A stretch of DNA of 64,000 nt from OLB23 sp965230965 (GCA_965230965.1 OZ246401.1:310001-374000), one strand, 5' to 3'. Counted from the stretch's first letter, positions 35,119 to 43,493 are shown. Program-made: numbers and translations. Notes: generated by a model not told the origin, from the sequence alone.

Positions 35119-35454
35119 ATGATACTTTTAATTAAATTATTAGTAAGTGCAGTTGCGATCTTTATTACCGCTCAGATCTTACCTGGCGTGCACGTAAGTG
35201 ATTTAAAAACAGCACTTCTCGTTGCCGTCGTCTTAGGAATAATTAATATGTTTGTGAAGCCAATTGTTGTTATCCTGACGCTTCCTATTAACGTAATTAC
35301 GTTAGGACTTTTTACTTTTGTCATCAACGGCATTTTTATTCTTGTCGCAAGCAATATCGTTGATGGCTTTAATGTACCCAATTTTTGGCAAGCAATGCTC
35401 TTTGCACTCGTACTTTCTTTTGTGAATTCTATATTGGTCTGGATAGTGAAGTAA
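35119..35454 (+). CDS. PF04020-type (phage-holin superfamily IV) membrane protein
   Basis: This 111-residue protein has four helices with the family signature AQILPGVHVSDLKTALLV and VVILTLPINVITLGLFTFVI, then an Asn-Ala/Gly-rich loop. The family is widespread in bacterial chromosomes and the holin label comes from distant similarity; chromosomal members have no known lytic role. I choose the ATG at 35119; 35107 is an in-frame alternative. TACTAT (35103-35108) is a possible -10 box. Confidence 0.8.
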   Translation: MILLIKLLVSAVAIFITAQILPGVHVSDLKTALLVAVVLGIINMFVKPIVVILTLPINVITLGLFTFVINGIFILVASNIVDGFNVPNFWQAMLFALVLSFVNSILVWIVK

Positions 35455-35468
35455 GAATAGTCAGTAGT

Positions 35469-36020
35469 CTAGCCTTTCTCAGGAACCCAAAAGTCATCGC
35501 CAAGAATATTCCATTCAAGACGCTCCTCATCAGGCATTTCAGGATTAAAATGTTGATTAACAAAGTAGAAAACCGTTGTTGCTTCTGATGAAAAATTCGC
35601 GCCGCCATGGGCAACACCCCGAGGAATATAGACAAGGCGCGAGCGACCAGCTCCCATTGCAATCTTTAGTGATTTTCCTGATGTTGGGGACTCTTTTCTA
35701 AGGTCCCACAAGCCTAAAATTAGATAGTGTTGTGGTGGAACATACCAAATATCTTCTTGATTATAGTGTAGGTGCCAGGCTTTAATACTGCCAGGGAGCA
35801 TTATGGAGCGATTTACCTGCAGTGGCTTGAACTCTGGCACATCAGGAAAGGTGCCATCTTCACCAAGGCGGACCAATTCTTCAAACATGCCATCCTGAGT
35901 AGAGAAAATTGGCTTATCTATTACCACGACGCCATCAATCGATTCTTTCACAGAATAAGATTGCTTGGATATTTTATCTTGATAGTCTTGAACTATGTCA
36001 TCGACGGTCAACTTTCTCAT
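35469..36020 (-). CDS. RmlC-like cupin (dTDP-4-dehydrorhamnose 3,5-epimerase family)
   Basis: The 183-residue protein has the RmlC cupin blocks: NRSIMLPGSIKAWHLHYNQEDI with the His pair, YIPRGVAHGG, and a late RLEWNILGDDFW that matches the family ending. It may epimerise an activated deoxysugar, or belong to the sugar 3,4-ketoisomerase relatives; the usual catalytic Tyr is not obvious. The start is the ATG at 36020, with TATACT nearby. Only an RmlA-like gene at 53945 is otherwise present, so a full rhamnose cluster is not here. Confidence 0.7.
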   Translation of the reverse strand: MRKLTVDDIVQDYQDKISKQSYSVKESIDGVVVIDKPIFSTQDGMFEELVRLGEDGTFPDVPEFKPLQVNRSIMLPGSIKAWHLHYNQEDIWYVPPQHYLILGLWDLRKESPTSGKSLKIAMGAGRSRLVYIPRGVAHGGANFSSEATTVFYFVNQHFNPEMPDEERLEWNILGDDFWVPEKG

Positions 36021-36047
36021 ATGCAACTAGTATACCTCTAATGCTTT

Positions 36048-37160
36048 TTAATGTATAGTCGACGTATCAATGGGATTATTAAGAAGTGGCGCATCATCCG
36101 CACTACTTTCTAATTTTATCTTTTCTACAACTTTGGATAATTGTCGTGTGCGTGTACTATCGACCTTTTGAAACGTATTAGAAAGTGTTTGAATTTGGCG
36201 TCCCATAGATCCAAATTCCTCGTTATACATATCAAATTGCTTTTCGAATTCTTTAATATGGCCAACTATTTTATGAATATTTTTTTGGTACACAAAATTA
36301 TCATGCGCCTGGCGAATCATACGCAAGATTGCAGTAAAGCTAAAAGGGCCTGCTAGGACAACCTTTTTTGACATTGCATCTGTCCATACATCTGACATTT
36401 TTTCATAAATATATGAAAAAATCATTTCGTTAGGGACAAATAAGATCACAAAATCGACGGTATTTTCTTCTGGATTTATATAATCGCGCGTGCTAATTTG
36501 AGTTATTTTTGTTCGTACGTCTTTTGCGAATTCCTTATATAGTTGCTCCTTGAGCAAACGCTCATCGGTTTCTGCAGCTTTTTGTAAATTTGCATATGGA
36601 AATTTCACATCAACATTAATGCGCGTTTTATCAGGGAGGAAAATAGCAAAATCTGGACGTGTAGAAGTAGAAGATTGGGCCTTATTATATTCAAAATCAA
36701 CACCCTTAACAAAGCCAGCCATTTTTAAGAGGTCCTCTGCAACCTGTTCGCCAAATTGGCCACGGAGCTGATTATTGGTTAAAACTTTACGAAGGCTATC
36801 CGTTGTTGTGGAAAGTTCTTTGGTAATTTTTTCATGATCTTTAATCTGTTGAAGAATAGATTGAGCTGTTCTTTCGCGCTCAGTCATGTCTCGCTGAATC
36901 CCTTCAATGAGCTTTTCGATCATCAATCGCTTATTATCGAGGTCGGTTTTTATCTCTTTTTTCTCAGCGCCTAGCTTTTCATTTGCCAAAGAAATAAGCT
37001 GCTCACTCGCGTTCTGCAATACCTTAGGAAACATCTCAGTAAGACGCTTTTCCAGCTCCTCAGAAAAACCCTGGTCCTTTCTACGGGAAAGAATAAACTG
37101 AATGATGATAAATGCGGCAACAGCACCAATAGCGACACCTAAAAAGAGTTCAACTGTCAT
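36048..37160 (-). CDS. rmuC: DNA recombination protein RmuC
   Basis: The 370-residue protein has an N-terminal membrane anchor, a long coiled coil (about residues 35-125) and the RmuC nuclease-like domain with RPDFAIFLPDKTRINVDVKF and FVILFVPNEMIFSYI. RmuC limits inversions and other rearrangements, probably as a nuclease of the PD-(D/E)XK group. Minus-strand TATACT (37175-37170) lies nine bases before the ATG. The C-terminal 30 residues are low complexity. Confidence 0.93.
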   Translation of the reverse strand: MTVELFLGVAIGAVAAFIIIQFILSRRKDQGFSEELEKRLTEMFPKVLQNASEQLISLANEKLGAEKKEIKTDLDNKRLMIEKLIEGIQRDMTERERTAQSILQQIKDHEKITKELSTTTDSLRKVLTNNQLRGQFGEQVAEDLLKMAGFVKGVDFEYNKAQSSTSTRPDFAIFLPDKTRINVDVKFPYANLQKAAETDERLLKEQLYKEFAKDVRTKITQISTRDYINPEENTVDFVILFVPNEMIFSYIYEKMSDVWTDAMSKKVVLAGPFSFTAILRMIRQAHDNFVYQKNIHKIVGHIKEFEKQFDMYNEEFGSMGRQIQTLSNTFQKVDSTRTRQLSKVVEKIKLESSADDAPLLNNPIDTSTIH

Positions 37161-37192
37161 AGCGCTATTAGTATAACAGAAGAAGATTAAAG

Positions 37193-38248
37193 TTAGATTA
37201 AGTTGGAGCCTTCAAAGATTTTTGGTTTTAGCCAACTAGAAGAGCTGGTGCCCTCTTTGTTTTCAGCTGTGCCAGGTTGAATGATCTCCTCATTTTCTTC
37301 AGGAGCTTGTGGCGCAGGTTGCGCTACAGGCTCAGGTTGAGCAACTGGTTGAGGCTGCGCAATAGGTTGCTGTACAGGGGCTGGCTGTGGAGCCTGAATT
37401 GGCTGCTGAACTTGTTGTGGCTGGGGTTGTGCTTGTGGCATAGCCGGCTGCATCGGAGGCTGAATGCCATTCATTACAGGATTCATAGCAGGTGCAGCAG
37501 CAGGGATAGGAGCAGCTTTTCGGATCGCGCCGTTATTTAATAGGAATGCGCTGGCCTCAAATGTTTGAGCTGAGACTGCATGCGCAGTAAAATTATTTGT
37601 CGCAGACATAATACCAGAATACAAGTTTGTGGCCGCGTCTTTATCCATTTTCACATTCAAAGATCTCAATAGATCAGCCATGATCTCTGACATTGATGCT
37701 GCCTTTTTATCTACAACATTGACCGTACCATAGTTATTGTTAGTAAAATGTCGGTCAATATTAATGATTTCAACACCGCTAAATTTATCTTTTTGATTGT
37801 TGTAAAGATCCCCAAGTGCATTTAATGTCGGGGTATAGATAGTAATAATAACGTCTGGACGACCACCACTATAGCCAAATTTCACACGAGTATGATCAAG
37901 TTTGTCCATACCTTCTTTAGGTGAAATTAAGAGATTAAAACGGTCGCCTTCAATATTGTAGGTCACTTTATCAACTGCACCCTCTGTGTAAGGGAAGGAC
38001 ACAACAAGTGTGTTGCCTTCAGATGAAAGTTGTGTTTGAATTTTATCTTGTCCTAAAAGACCAAACTGAGGATTAATAGCGTCAGGAGCTGAAATACCGA
38101 CCTGTTTACCCATGTGAAGCAATACTAAATATAAAGCCGTCGCAGAAGCGACTGCATCTAAATTTGGGTTTTGTGGAAGACAGATAGCGATAGACTGCTT
38201 CTCATTAAGAATCTGCGCTATGCGCGCTGATTCATTGCTTTTGGTCAT
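37193..38248 (-). CDS. Degenerate DHH-family protein with Pro/Gln-rich tail
   Basis: The N-terminal 230 residues keep the fold pattern of NrnA/DHH phosphoesterases but not the catalytic residues. The DGD motif is NLD (PQNPNLDAVAS), DHH is DRH (INIDRHFTNNNYG), and the late DT is AT (SGIMSATNNF). A linker of about 80 residues rich in Pro and Gln follows. It is probably an RNA- or nucleotide-binding pseudoenzyme. It overlaps the infB stop by four bases in the place where bacteria often carry nrnA, after infB. The C-terminal tail is acidic and then basic. Confidence 0.75.
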   Translation of the reverse strand: MTKSNESARIAQILNEKQSIAICLPQNPNLDAVASATALYLVLLHMGKQVGISAPDAINPQFGLLGQDKIQTQLSSEGNTLVVSFPYTEGAVDKVTYNIEGDRFNLLISPKEGMDKLDHTRVKFGYSGGRPDVIITIYTPTLNALGDLYNNQKDKFSGVEIINIDRHFTNNNYGTVNVVDKKAASMSEIMADLLRSLNVKMDKDAATNLYSGIMSATNNFTAHAVSAQTFEASAFLLNNGAIRKAAPIPAAAPAMNPVMNGIQPPMQPAMPQAQPQPQQVQQPIQAPQPAPVQQPIAQPQPVAQPEPVAQPAPQAPEENEEIIQPGTAENKEGTSSSSWLKPKIFEGSNLI

Positions 38249-39693
38249 ATACTATAAGATTTTATCACATCACCCTGGAGTATGTCAAGTTGAGGGTCAA
38301 AGAGAAGTCCGGCTTCGTCGTCTTTTTTGACGTCTTTAACCGATTTTGCACGTTGTTTGATTGAGGCTAAGACAGCCTCACCTTGTGAGCGATTTTCACG
38401 AAAGAGTTCAACACGATCATGAACATCAAAACGTCCTTTTTGAACCTTAATGCCAGCAATTTTACTGCCATCAATAGTGAAAATCGCAACGACTTTAGCC
38501 TCACCTTTGAAGCTTTTTTCCTTATCTTCTCGCTCTTTGAGCAAATCTGATACTTCAACAAGCTCTTCAAGCAGTTTATAGATAATATTATAGGTCTTTA
38601 TAACTACCTTCTCTTGTTTAGCGACATACTCAATCTGCTTATTTGGCTTCACATTGAAGCCAATAACGACCGCCTTTGCCACTTTCGCCAAGAATATATC
38701 TGAGTTAGCAATGTCGCCAATACCTGAGAAGACAATCTCAATAGAATCGCTTTTTTCCAAGTTGGGAAGAAGAGCCTCAAGCGATCCTTGTGAATCAGCT
38801 TTAATAACAAGACGCAATTTTTTGCCTTCTTCTTCAAAAAAGCCTGCAAAATCGTGTGGAGCCTGTGCTTGAGCCTTTGGCTCGTCAATTTGCTCCGGGC
38901 GCTGTTTTGAAAGGAGAATGCCAACCTCAGGAATTTCACTCAAACCCAAGAGTACAAAAGGCATTGAAGGAACAACCTCCTTAACCTGTTTGCCAGTATC
39001 TGAGATGAGCGCCCGAATTTTGGCCTCTTTTGAACCTGCATAAATCATTTCGCCTACACGAATTATGCCATTCTTGATGATACATGAGGCTGTTATGCCT
39101 GATTTTTCCTGTTGTGTTTCAATAACAAATGCCTCTAAATCTGCGCTTTCATCATAAATGAGGTTTTTTTCTGAGGCTATGTACAATACGCCTTCCAATA
39201 AATCGCTCACACCTGTACCTGTTTTGGCAGAAATCTCTACGACAGGGATAGCGCCGCCAAAACCTTCTACTTGTACGCCATGCTTTGCGAGGTCCTGCTT
39301 AACACGCGATTGATTCGCAGTCTGCAGATCAACCTTGTTCATGGCGACGATAAAAGGAATTTGCGCCTCATTTATATGGCTAATGGATTCAATTGTCTGA
39401 GGCATAACTGAAGCTGTGGCGTCCACAATGAGAATAGCGATGTCAGCAGCTTGGGCGCCACGCATTCTTAGTTTAGTAAAGGCCTCGTGGCCTGGCGTAT
39501 CAATAAAGGTAATCTTGCTTGTATTGTAGCCTTCTATACCAGTCTCTGCCTCATATGCACCGATGGATTGCGTAATGCCACCAGCTTCACGTGCAGTAAC
39601 CGTTGTCTTGCGAATGTAATCAAGTAATGTCGTCTTTCCATGATCTACATGGCCTAATACAACAACAACTGGTGGTCTGTATTTTTGTGACAT
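38245..39693 (-). CDS. infB: Translation initiation factor IF-2, short form
   Basis: The 482-residue protein starts directly at the G domain (GHVDHGKT 14-21, DTPGHEAF, NKVD) and continues through domains II, III and the C-terminal fMet-tRNA-binding region. The 150-400-residue N-terminal part of most bacterial IF-2 is absent. It directs fMet-tRNA to the 30S subunit and joins the 50S. It lies 20 bases after nusA, and its stop overlaps the DHH gene. A short IF-2 fits with frequent leaderless mRNAs, but that link is inference. Confidence 0.95.
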   Translation of the reverse strand: MSQKYRPPVVVVLGHVDHGKTTLLDYIRKTTVTAREAGGITQSIGAYEAETGIEGYNTSKITFIDTPGHEAFTKLRMRGAQAADIAILIVDATASVMPQTIESISHINEAQIPFIVAMNKVDLQTANQSRVKQDLAKHGVQVEGFGGAIPVVEISAKTGTGVSDLLEGVLYIASEKNLIYDESADLEAFVIETQQEKSGITASCIIKNGIIRVGEMIYAGSKEAKIRALISDTGKQVKEVVPSMPFVLLGLSEIPEVGILLSKQRPEQIDEPKAQAQAPHDFAGFFEEEGKKLRLVIKADSQGSLEALLPNLEKSDSIEIVFSGIGDIANSDIFLAKVAKAVVIGFNVKPNKQIEYVAKQEKVVIKTYNIIYKLLEELVEVSDLLKEREDKEKSFKGEAKVVAIFTIDGSKIAGIKVQKGRFDVHDRVELFRENRSQGEAVLASIKQRAKSVKDVKKDDEAGLLFDPQLDILQGDVIKSYSI

Positions 39694-39713
39694 AATGATA
39701 GCGACCTTGGTAA

Positions 39714-40829
39714 TTACGCCGATTCAGTTTCTGATTCTGGTTCGGTATCTGTTTGAGCGGAGGCGGGGGCTTCTACTTCGGTCTCAACTTCAACTTTCTC
39801 ATCCTCAACTGGCTTTTCAGGCTCTTCGGCCTTTTTTTCACCCTCGATTTGCTTGATATCAAGCTCATAATCAACAAGTTTTGAAGCTAAATTGACATTA
39901 ACGCCTCCCTTACCAATAGCAAGTGGAGCCTGTTCTTCTGTAACGGTGATTTCTGCTCTTTTATTCTTTTTATCGAGCTTAATTGCCTCAACTGTAGCTG
40001 GAGAAAGAGCCTCACGAATAAATGTCTCATCATCCTCGTTATATTGAATAATATCGATTTTTTCATTGCCACCGAGTTCATCGGTTACCGACTTTACACG
40101 GATACCTTTTTGACCTACGCAGGCACCAACTGGATCAACACCCTGCTGATCTGAATGTACAGCAATCTTTGTACGATCGCCTGGCTCACGTACGACGCGA
40201 TAAATCTTGACCGTTCCACTTGCAATCTCAGGAACTTCTTTTGCAAAAAGTTCATTAACAAGATTTGGATGTGAGCGTGACAAAATAATGCGTGAATTGC
40301 CAAAATGGTCTTCTTTAATCTCTTTTATATACACCGTGAGCGTATCATTAAGACGATATTGCTCATTTCGAATCTGCTCTTCAACAGGAAGAATACCTTC
40401 AGCTTTGCCTATATCAAACGAAACAAATCGCCCCTCAAAGCGGATAACACGGCCTCGGATTATGGTGCCGACCTGTCCTGTGTAATGCTGAACAATATGA
40501 CGCTTTTCAGCTTCACGGATTTGCTGAAGAATGACCTGTCGCGCTGTCTGCGCGGCAATACGGCCAAATCCTGGTGGAGTAATATCTTTTTCATCTTCAA
40601 AAATATGCATCTCTCCAGAATCCTGATTAATCTTAACCTCAAGATTGCTTTCTGGTTCTTTGCCTTCTTCTAATTGTGCTTCATCAACACCATGCTTTTT
40701 ACCGTAATCTTTGAGATAGGCAGCCATTACTGCTGCTTTTATAGAATCAACAACATCTTGTGGCGAAATGCCTCTTTCGGTTGCGACTTGGTTTAATGCT
40801 AAGAAAAATTCACTTTTTACAACTGTCAT
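39714..40829 (-). CDS. nusA: Transcription termination/antitermination factor NusA
   Basis: The 371-residue protein has the NusA N-terminal RNA polymerase-binding domain (about 1-125), S1 (about 130-205), KH1 with GACVGQKGIRVKSV and KH2 with LAIGKGGVNVNLASKL. A C-terminal acidic tail (Glu/Thr/Ala) replaces the AR domains. It controls pausing, termination and coupling to translation. It is the first gene of the nusA-infB-DHH operon. The usual rimP gene before nusA is missing here. Confidence 0.95.
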   Translation of the reverse strand: MTVVKSEFFLALNQVATERGISPQDVVDSIKAAVMAAYLKDYGKKHGVDEAQLEEGKEPESNLEVKINQDSGEMHIFEDEKDITPPGFGRIAAQTARQVILQQIREAEKRHIVQHYTGQVGTIIRGRVIRFEGRFVSFDIGKAEGILPVEEQIRNEQYRLNDTLTVYIKEIKEDHFGNSRIILSRSHPNLVNELFAKEVPEIASGTVKIYRVVREPGDRTKIAVHSDQQGVDPVGACVGQKGIRVKSVTDELGGNEKIDIIQYNEDDETFIREALSPATVEAIKLDKKNKRAEITVTEEQAPLAIGKGGVNVNLASKLVDYELDIKQIEGEKKAEEPEKPVEDEKVEVETEVEAPASAQTDTEPESETESA

Positions 40830-40838
40830 AGTATGGCA

Positions 40839-40847
40839 ATTGTAGCA
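40839..40847 (-). promoter_or_regulatory. Extended -10 promoter of nusA
   Basis: Minus-strand TGCTACAAT (40847-40839) is an extended -10 element. It ends nine bases before the nusA ATG, so the leader would be two or three bases. Confidence 0.5.
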
Positions 40848-40862
40848 TAGAGTAGAGAAAAA

Positions 40863-41861
40863 TTAAACTGAGATGGTATTTATAGGAGCATCTTTTAGAA
40901 AGCTGTTAATGTTCTCTAATGTGGTTGTGAGAATAGTATGAATAGCTTCTCTACTGTTAAATGCATTGTGGGGAGTGACAATAACTCTTGGATGATGTAC
41001 CAACACATGGTCCATCACAAGGGTCTCAAAGTTTACTTTTCTCCTAAATTCACTCGAAATTAGCTCGGCCTCTTCAGAAAGCGCTGCCTCTTCTTCTAAC
41101 ACATCGAGCCCTACACCTGCGAGAATACCTTCTTTTAGGGCGTGTACTATTGCCTCTGTTTCAATAAGTCCGCCTCTTGCTGTGTTTATGAGATATGAAC
41201 CTTTTTTCATATACATGATATTTTTGCGATTAATATAATGTTTTGTTGCTGGTACAAGTGGAAGATGAATAGTCACTATATCTGAATGCTTGAGTAAGTC
41301 ATCAAGCTGAACATACGTAACGTCTAGACTTTTTTCAAGTTCAGGATCTCGACTGCGATTAAATACAAGCACCTTCATTTCAAATCCGTGTGCGATTTTT
41401 GCGACTTCCTGTCCTATTTTTCCAAATCCTACAATTCCGATTGTCTTTTCATGAAGGTCCATTCCAGTTAAACCATCATTGTCGAAGTTACCAAGCTTTG
41501 TGAGAGCGGCCGACTCATATATACGGCGCGTGAGTGAGAGTAAAAGCGCAAATGTAAACTCAGCCACTGTTCGATCCCCGTATCGGGGCACATTGGATAC
41601 TATAATTTCATTTTTTTCACAGAAAGAAATGTCTATATGGTCAAAGCCTGTAGAGCGGGTTGCGATGCATTTTAGTTTTGGCAACTGAAGAAGTAAAGAT
41701 GAGTTCAAATTGGAATATATAAATGTTGAAATGACTTCGAGATGTGCATGTTCTCTCGCGTTTTCAGGCAATAGTTTCTCTGTCGAAATAAATGCATGGG
41801 GAAAATGTTTCTTAATAAGGGGCACCTCCCATTCGTCAACTTCAAAGAAGCCAATATTCAT
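40863..41861 (-). CDS. D-isomer-specific 2-hydroxyacid dehydrogenase
   Basis: The 332-residue protein has the NAD-binding block VGFGKIGQEVAKIA, the catalytic Arg in NTARGGLIET, the Glu in LDVLEEEAAL and the His in VTPHNAFNSREA. Size and motif order match D-lactate or related dehydrogenases. It probably reduces a 2-keto acid such as pyruvate with NADH, which would be useful for NAD regeneration in a fermentative cell. It is divergent from the tRNA gene, and the two promoter regions overlap. Confidence 0.9.
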   Translation of the reverse strand: MNIGFFEVDEWEVPLIKKHFPHAFISTEKLLPENAREHAHLEVISTFIYSNLNSSLLLQLPKLKCIATRSTGFDHIDISFCEKNEIIVSNVPRYGDRTVAEFTFALLLSLTRRIYESAALTKLGNFDNDGLTGMDLHEKTIGIVGFGKIGQEVAKIAHGFEMKVLVFNRSRDPELEKSLDVTYVQLDDLLKHSDIVTIHLPLVPATKHYINRKNIMYMKKGSYLINTARGGLIETEAIVHALKEGILAGVGLDVLEEEAALSEEAELISSEFRRKVNFETLVMDHVLVHHPRVIVTPHNAFNSREAIHTILTTTLENINSFLKDAPINTISV

Positions 41862-41868
41862 ACTTCTA

Positions 41869-41877
41869 TGCTATAAT
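41869..41877 (+). promoter_or_regulatory. Extended -10 promoter of tRNA-Tyr
   Basis: TGCTATAAT is a perfect extended -10 element, 31 bases before the tRNA 5' end. The same bases read on the other strand give TATAGC, eight bases before the dehydrogenase ATG. Confidence 0.6.
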
Positions 41878-41908
41878 TTTGCTTGCTGCTTTGCAATAAA
41901 CAGTGATA

Positions 41909-41994
41909 CCAGGGGTACTCAAGCGGCCAACGAGGGCAGACTGTAAATCTGCTGGCAATTGCCTACGAAGGTTCGAATCCTTCCCCCTGGACCA
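41909..41994 (+). tRNA. tRNA-Tyr: tRNA-Tyr (anticodon GUA), CCA encoded
   Basis: The acceptor stem CCAGGGG (41909-41915) pairs perfectly with CCCCTGG (41984-41990), followed by discriminator A and an encoded CCA. The anticodon arm is GCAGA-CTGTAAA-TCTGC with anticodon GUA, a long variable arm GGC-AATT-GCC makes it a class II tRNA, and the T arm is GAAGG-TTCGAAT-CCTTC. The long variable arm is the bacterial tRNA-Tyr form. The first pair is C1-G72, whereas bacterial tRNA-Tyr normally has G1-C72. Confidence 0.97.
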
Positions 41995-42062
41995 GGGTTT
42001 CAAAATCTCCATACGCTCAACTCGTTAATCTTTTTTTAATTTCTGGCCTGTACACTTTCAGA

Positions 42063-42068
42063 TATAAT
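42063..42068 (+). promoter_or_regulatory. -10 box of hicBA
   Basis: TATAAT ends six bases before the ATG at 42075. An ATG at 42069 touches the box and is rejected as the start. Confidence 0.5.
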
Positions 42069-42074
42069 ATGTTC

Positions 42075-42311
42075 ATGGCAAAGATAAACAATTTGTTTCG
42101 CAAAATATCAGCCCTCACATGGAAAGAGGAGGGTTTATATATCGCTCAAGCTATTGAAGTAGAAGTCACCAGTCAAGGCTCATCTAAAATAGAGGCTCTG
42201 AGCAATTTAAAAGAGGCTCTCGAGCTCTATTTCGAAGATAATTCGCCCTCAAATTTCAGCGAAACACACCAGGACATATCGTTGGAAAAAATAGATATTC
42301 GATATGCCTGA
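42075..42311 (+). CDS. hicB: HicB-like antitoxin
   Basis: The 78-residue protein has the degenerate RNase H-like HicB fold: ALTWKEEGLYIAQAIEVEV, then SQGSSKIEALSNLKEALELY. It should bind and block the HicA product and, through its complex, repress its own promoter. There is no C-terminal DNA-binding domain such as RHH or HTH, so repression may be weak. It overlaps hicA by eight bases. It starts the accessory stretch just after tRNA-Tyr. Confidence 0.85.
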   Translation: MAKINNLFRKISALTWKEEGLYIAQAIEVEVTSQGSSKIEALSNLKEALELYFEDNSPSNFSETHQDISLEKIDIRYA

Positions 42312-42525
42312 TCTCTATTCCGCAAAGACTATACTAAAAGTTCTCAAGAAGGCAGGATTTGAAAAAGTTTCTCAAAAGGGAAGCCATATAAAACTACGTG
42401 GATTTCGTGGAGGAAAGAGCCTTACCGTAATAGTACCCAATCATAAGATCATAGCCAAAGGGACATTTAGTAGTATTCTTCGTCAAGCGGGTATCACAAG
42501 GGCTGAGTTTGAGAGTAATTTATAA
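42304..42525 (+). CDS. hicA: HicA-like mRNA interferase toxin
   Basis: The 73-residue dsRBD-like protein has LKKAGFEKVSQKGSHIKLRG with the catalytic His in GSHIKL and a closing IAKGTFSSILRQAGI. HicA toxins cleave translated mRNA when the antitoxin is lost. The order hicB-hicA is the reverse of the classical hicAB order but is common in other phyla. The pair is complete with no frameshift, so it may be active. Confidence 0.92.
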   Translation: MPDLYSAKTILKVLKKAGFEKVSQKGSHIKLRGFRGGKSLTVIVPNHKIIAKGTFSSILRQAGITRAEFESNL

Positions 42526-42569
42526 TAAAATCAGATTAGCACATGTTCAACTAGCCTGAAAATGTCTGC

Positions 42570-42575
42570 TATACT
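42570..42575 (+). promoter_or_regulatory. -10 box of the 42-residue protein gene
   Basis: TATACT ends exactly six bases before the ATG at 42582; TTCAAC at 42546-42551 is a weak -35 with an 18-base spacer. Confidence 0.45.
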
Positions 42576-42581
42576 TAATCT

Positions 42582-42710
42582 ATGGCGCTTCCTAAATGGG
42601 CTATTACCGTTACTCCAATTTCAAAATTAATTGCATTCATATTGTTTGTAGCACTTCCATTTATAGCTTTCTACCTAGGTATGCAGTATCAGATATTTAT
42701 ATCTCAATAG
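42582..42710 (+). CDS. 42-residue single-helix membrane protein
   Basis: This small gene encodes MALPKWAITVTPISK, then one helix (about residues 16-36) ending in FYLGMQYQ, and stops at a TAG. The pattern of a short Trp-containing N-terminus with TVTP-SK before a single helix and a final GMQYQ is one I recall as recurring in Patescibacteria, usually as the N-terminus of longer surface proteins. Here only the anchor remains. A -10 box with the usual six-base spacing supports real expression. Confidence 0.6.
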   Translation: MALPKWAITVTPISKLIAFILFVALPFIAFYLGMQYQIFISQ

Positions 42711-42749
42711 AAAGTTCACTATTACTGCAGATGGTATACTTGACTATCC

Positions 42750-43493
42750 ATGTGTACAACAGCAGCAAAACAACTCGATTCTGGTTGGTATCTCATCAAA
42801 ACACGTGACCCTGTTGAATGGATGCGATGGGATGATGAAATTAAATTATTTGATACCGAGACAGATACATTCAGAAAATACTTAATTCAAAATCCTGACC
42901 CTAATCAAGATGGCTACTACGGAGGTATAAATGAAAAAGGAGTAGCTTTCGTATCTACGTTTGTAAAAGTCGCTGAAAATCAAGTTTCGTATATAAGAAG
43001 GCCATATGTTCGCCTCATTTTGGATGCACCTACAGCAAAAGAAGCCGTGAAGATTGTTGAATCGTTTAACCCTAGAATCGGAGGCAATATGTTTATTGCC
43101 GATGCAGAAGAATGCTATGGAATCGAAGGTGCTCCCGACCAATACTTCATTGAGAAGATAATCAAACCATCTGTAAAAACCAATCATTATCTTAATCTTC
43201 CTTATGAAAACATGGGATTTGCTTCGAGACCAAGTTTTGAAAAATGGTCAAAAACTCACCAATCTCGTGCAGAAGAACTCATCGAGACAGCAAGCTCTAT
43301 CGAAGACTTAGAGAATATTCTTAAAGACAGAAAGAACTGTGAAGATGGTAATGCGATATGCACAACCGATAAAGAAGATGAATGCTATACACATTCAGGA
43401 TTTGTGTTTGATTGCAAAAATAAAATCGCATATTATTGTCAAGGCAACCCGTCTGTAAAACCATTTATTAAATACGAGTTTCCAGTAAAATAA
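42750..43493 (+). CDS. Ntn-hydrolase of the acyltransferase (C45/TANGO2-like) group
   Basis: The 247-residue protein begins Met-Cys, so loss of Met1 exposes Cys2 as an N-terminal nucleophile, as in choloylglycine hydrolase and related enzymes. Family-like blocks are GINEKGVAFVSTF (about residue 55), GGNMFIADAEECYGIE (about 110) and TNHYLNLPYE. Enzymes of this group cleave or transfer amide-linked acyl groups. The substrate is unknown. TATACT (42735-42740) ends nine bases before the ATG. There is no signal peptide. Confidence 0.75.
   Translation: MCTTAAKQLDSGWYLIKTRDPVEWMRWDDEIKLFDTETDTFRKYLIQNPDPNQDGYYGGINEKGVAFVSTFVKVAENQVSYIRRPYVRLILDAPTAKEAVKIVESFNPRIGGNMFIADAEECYGIEGAPDQYFIEKIIKPSVKTNHYLNLPYENMGFASRPSFEKWSKTHQSRAEELIETASSIEDLENILKDRKNCEDGNAICTTDKEDECYTHSGFVFDCKNKIAYYCQGNPSVKPFIKYEFPVK

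Noticed and set aside
35119..35454. Holin of a prophage
   Set aside because: No phage genes lie nearby; the family is common on bacterial chromosomes outside prophages.
37277..37540. Repetitive DNA in the DHH gene that could look like a repeat array, with an open frame on the other strand
   Set aside because: The repeats encode a Pro/Gln/Ala-rich linker of the minus-strand protein; unit length and spacing are irregular, and the plus-strand frame is a shadow of it.
41909..42525. tRNA 3' end as an integration site for a mobile element
   Set aside because: I found no integrase and no second copy of the tRNA 3' end in the window, so it is kept only as a weak idea in the findings.
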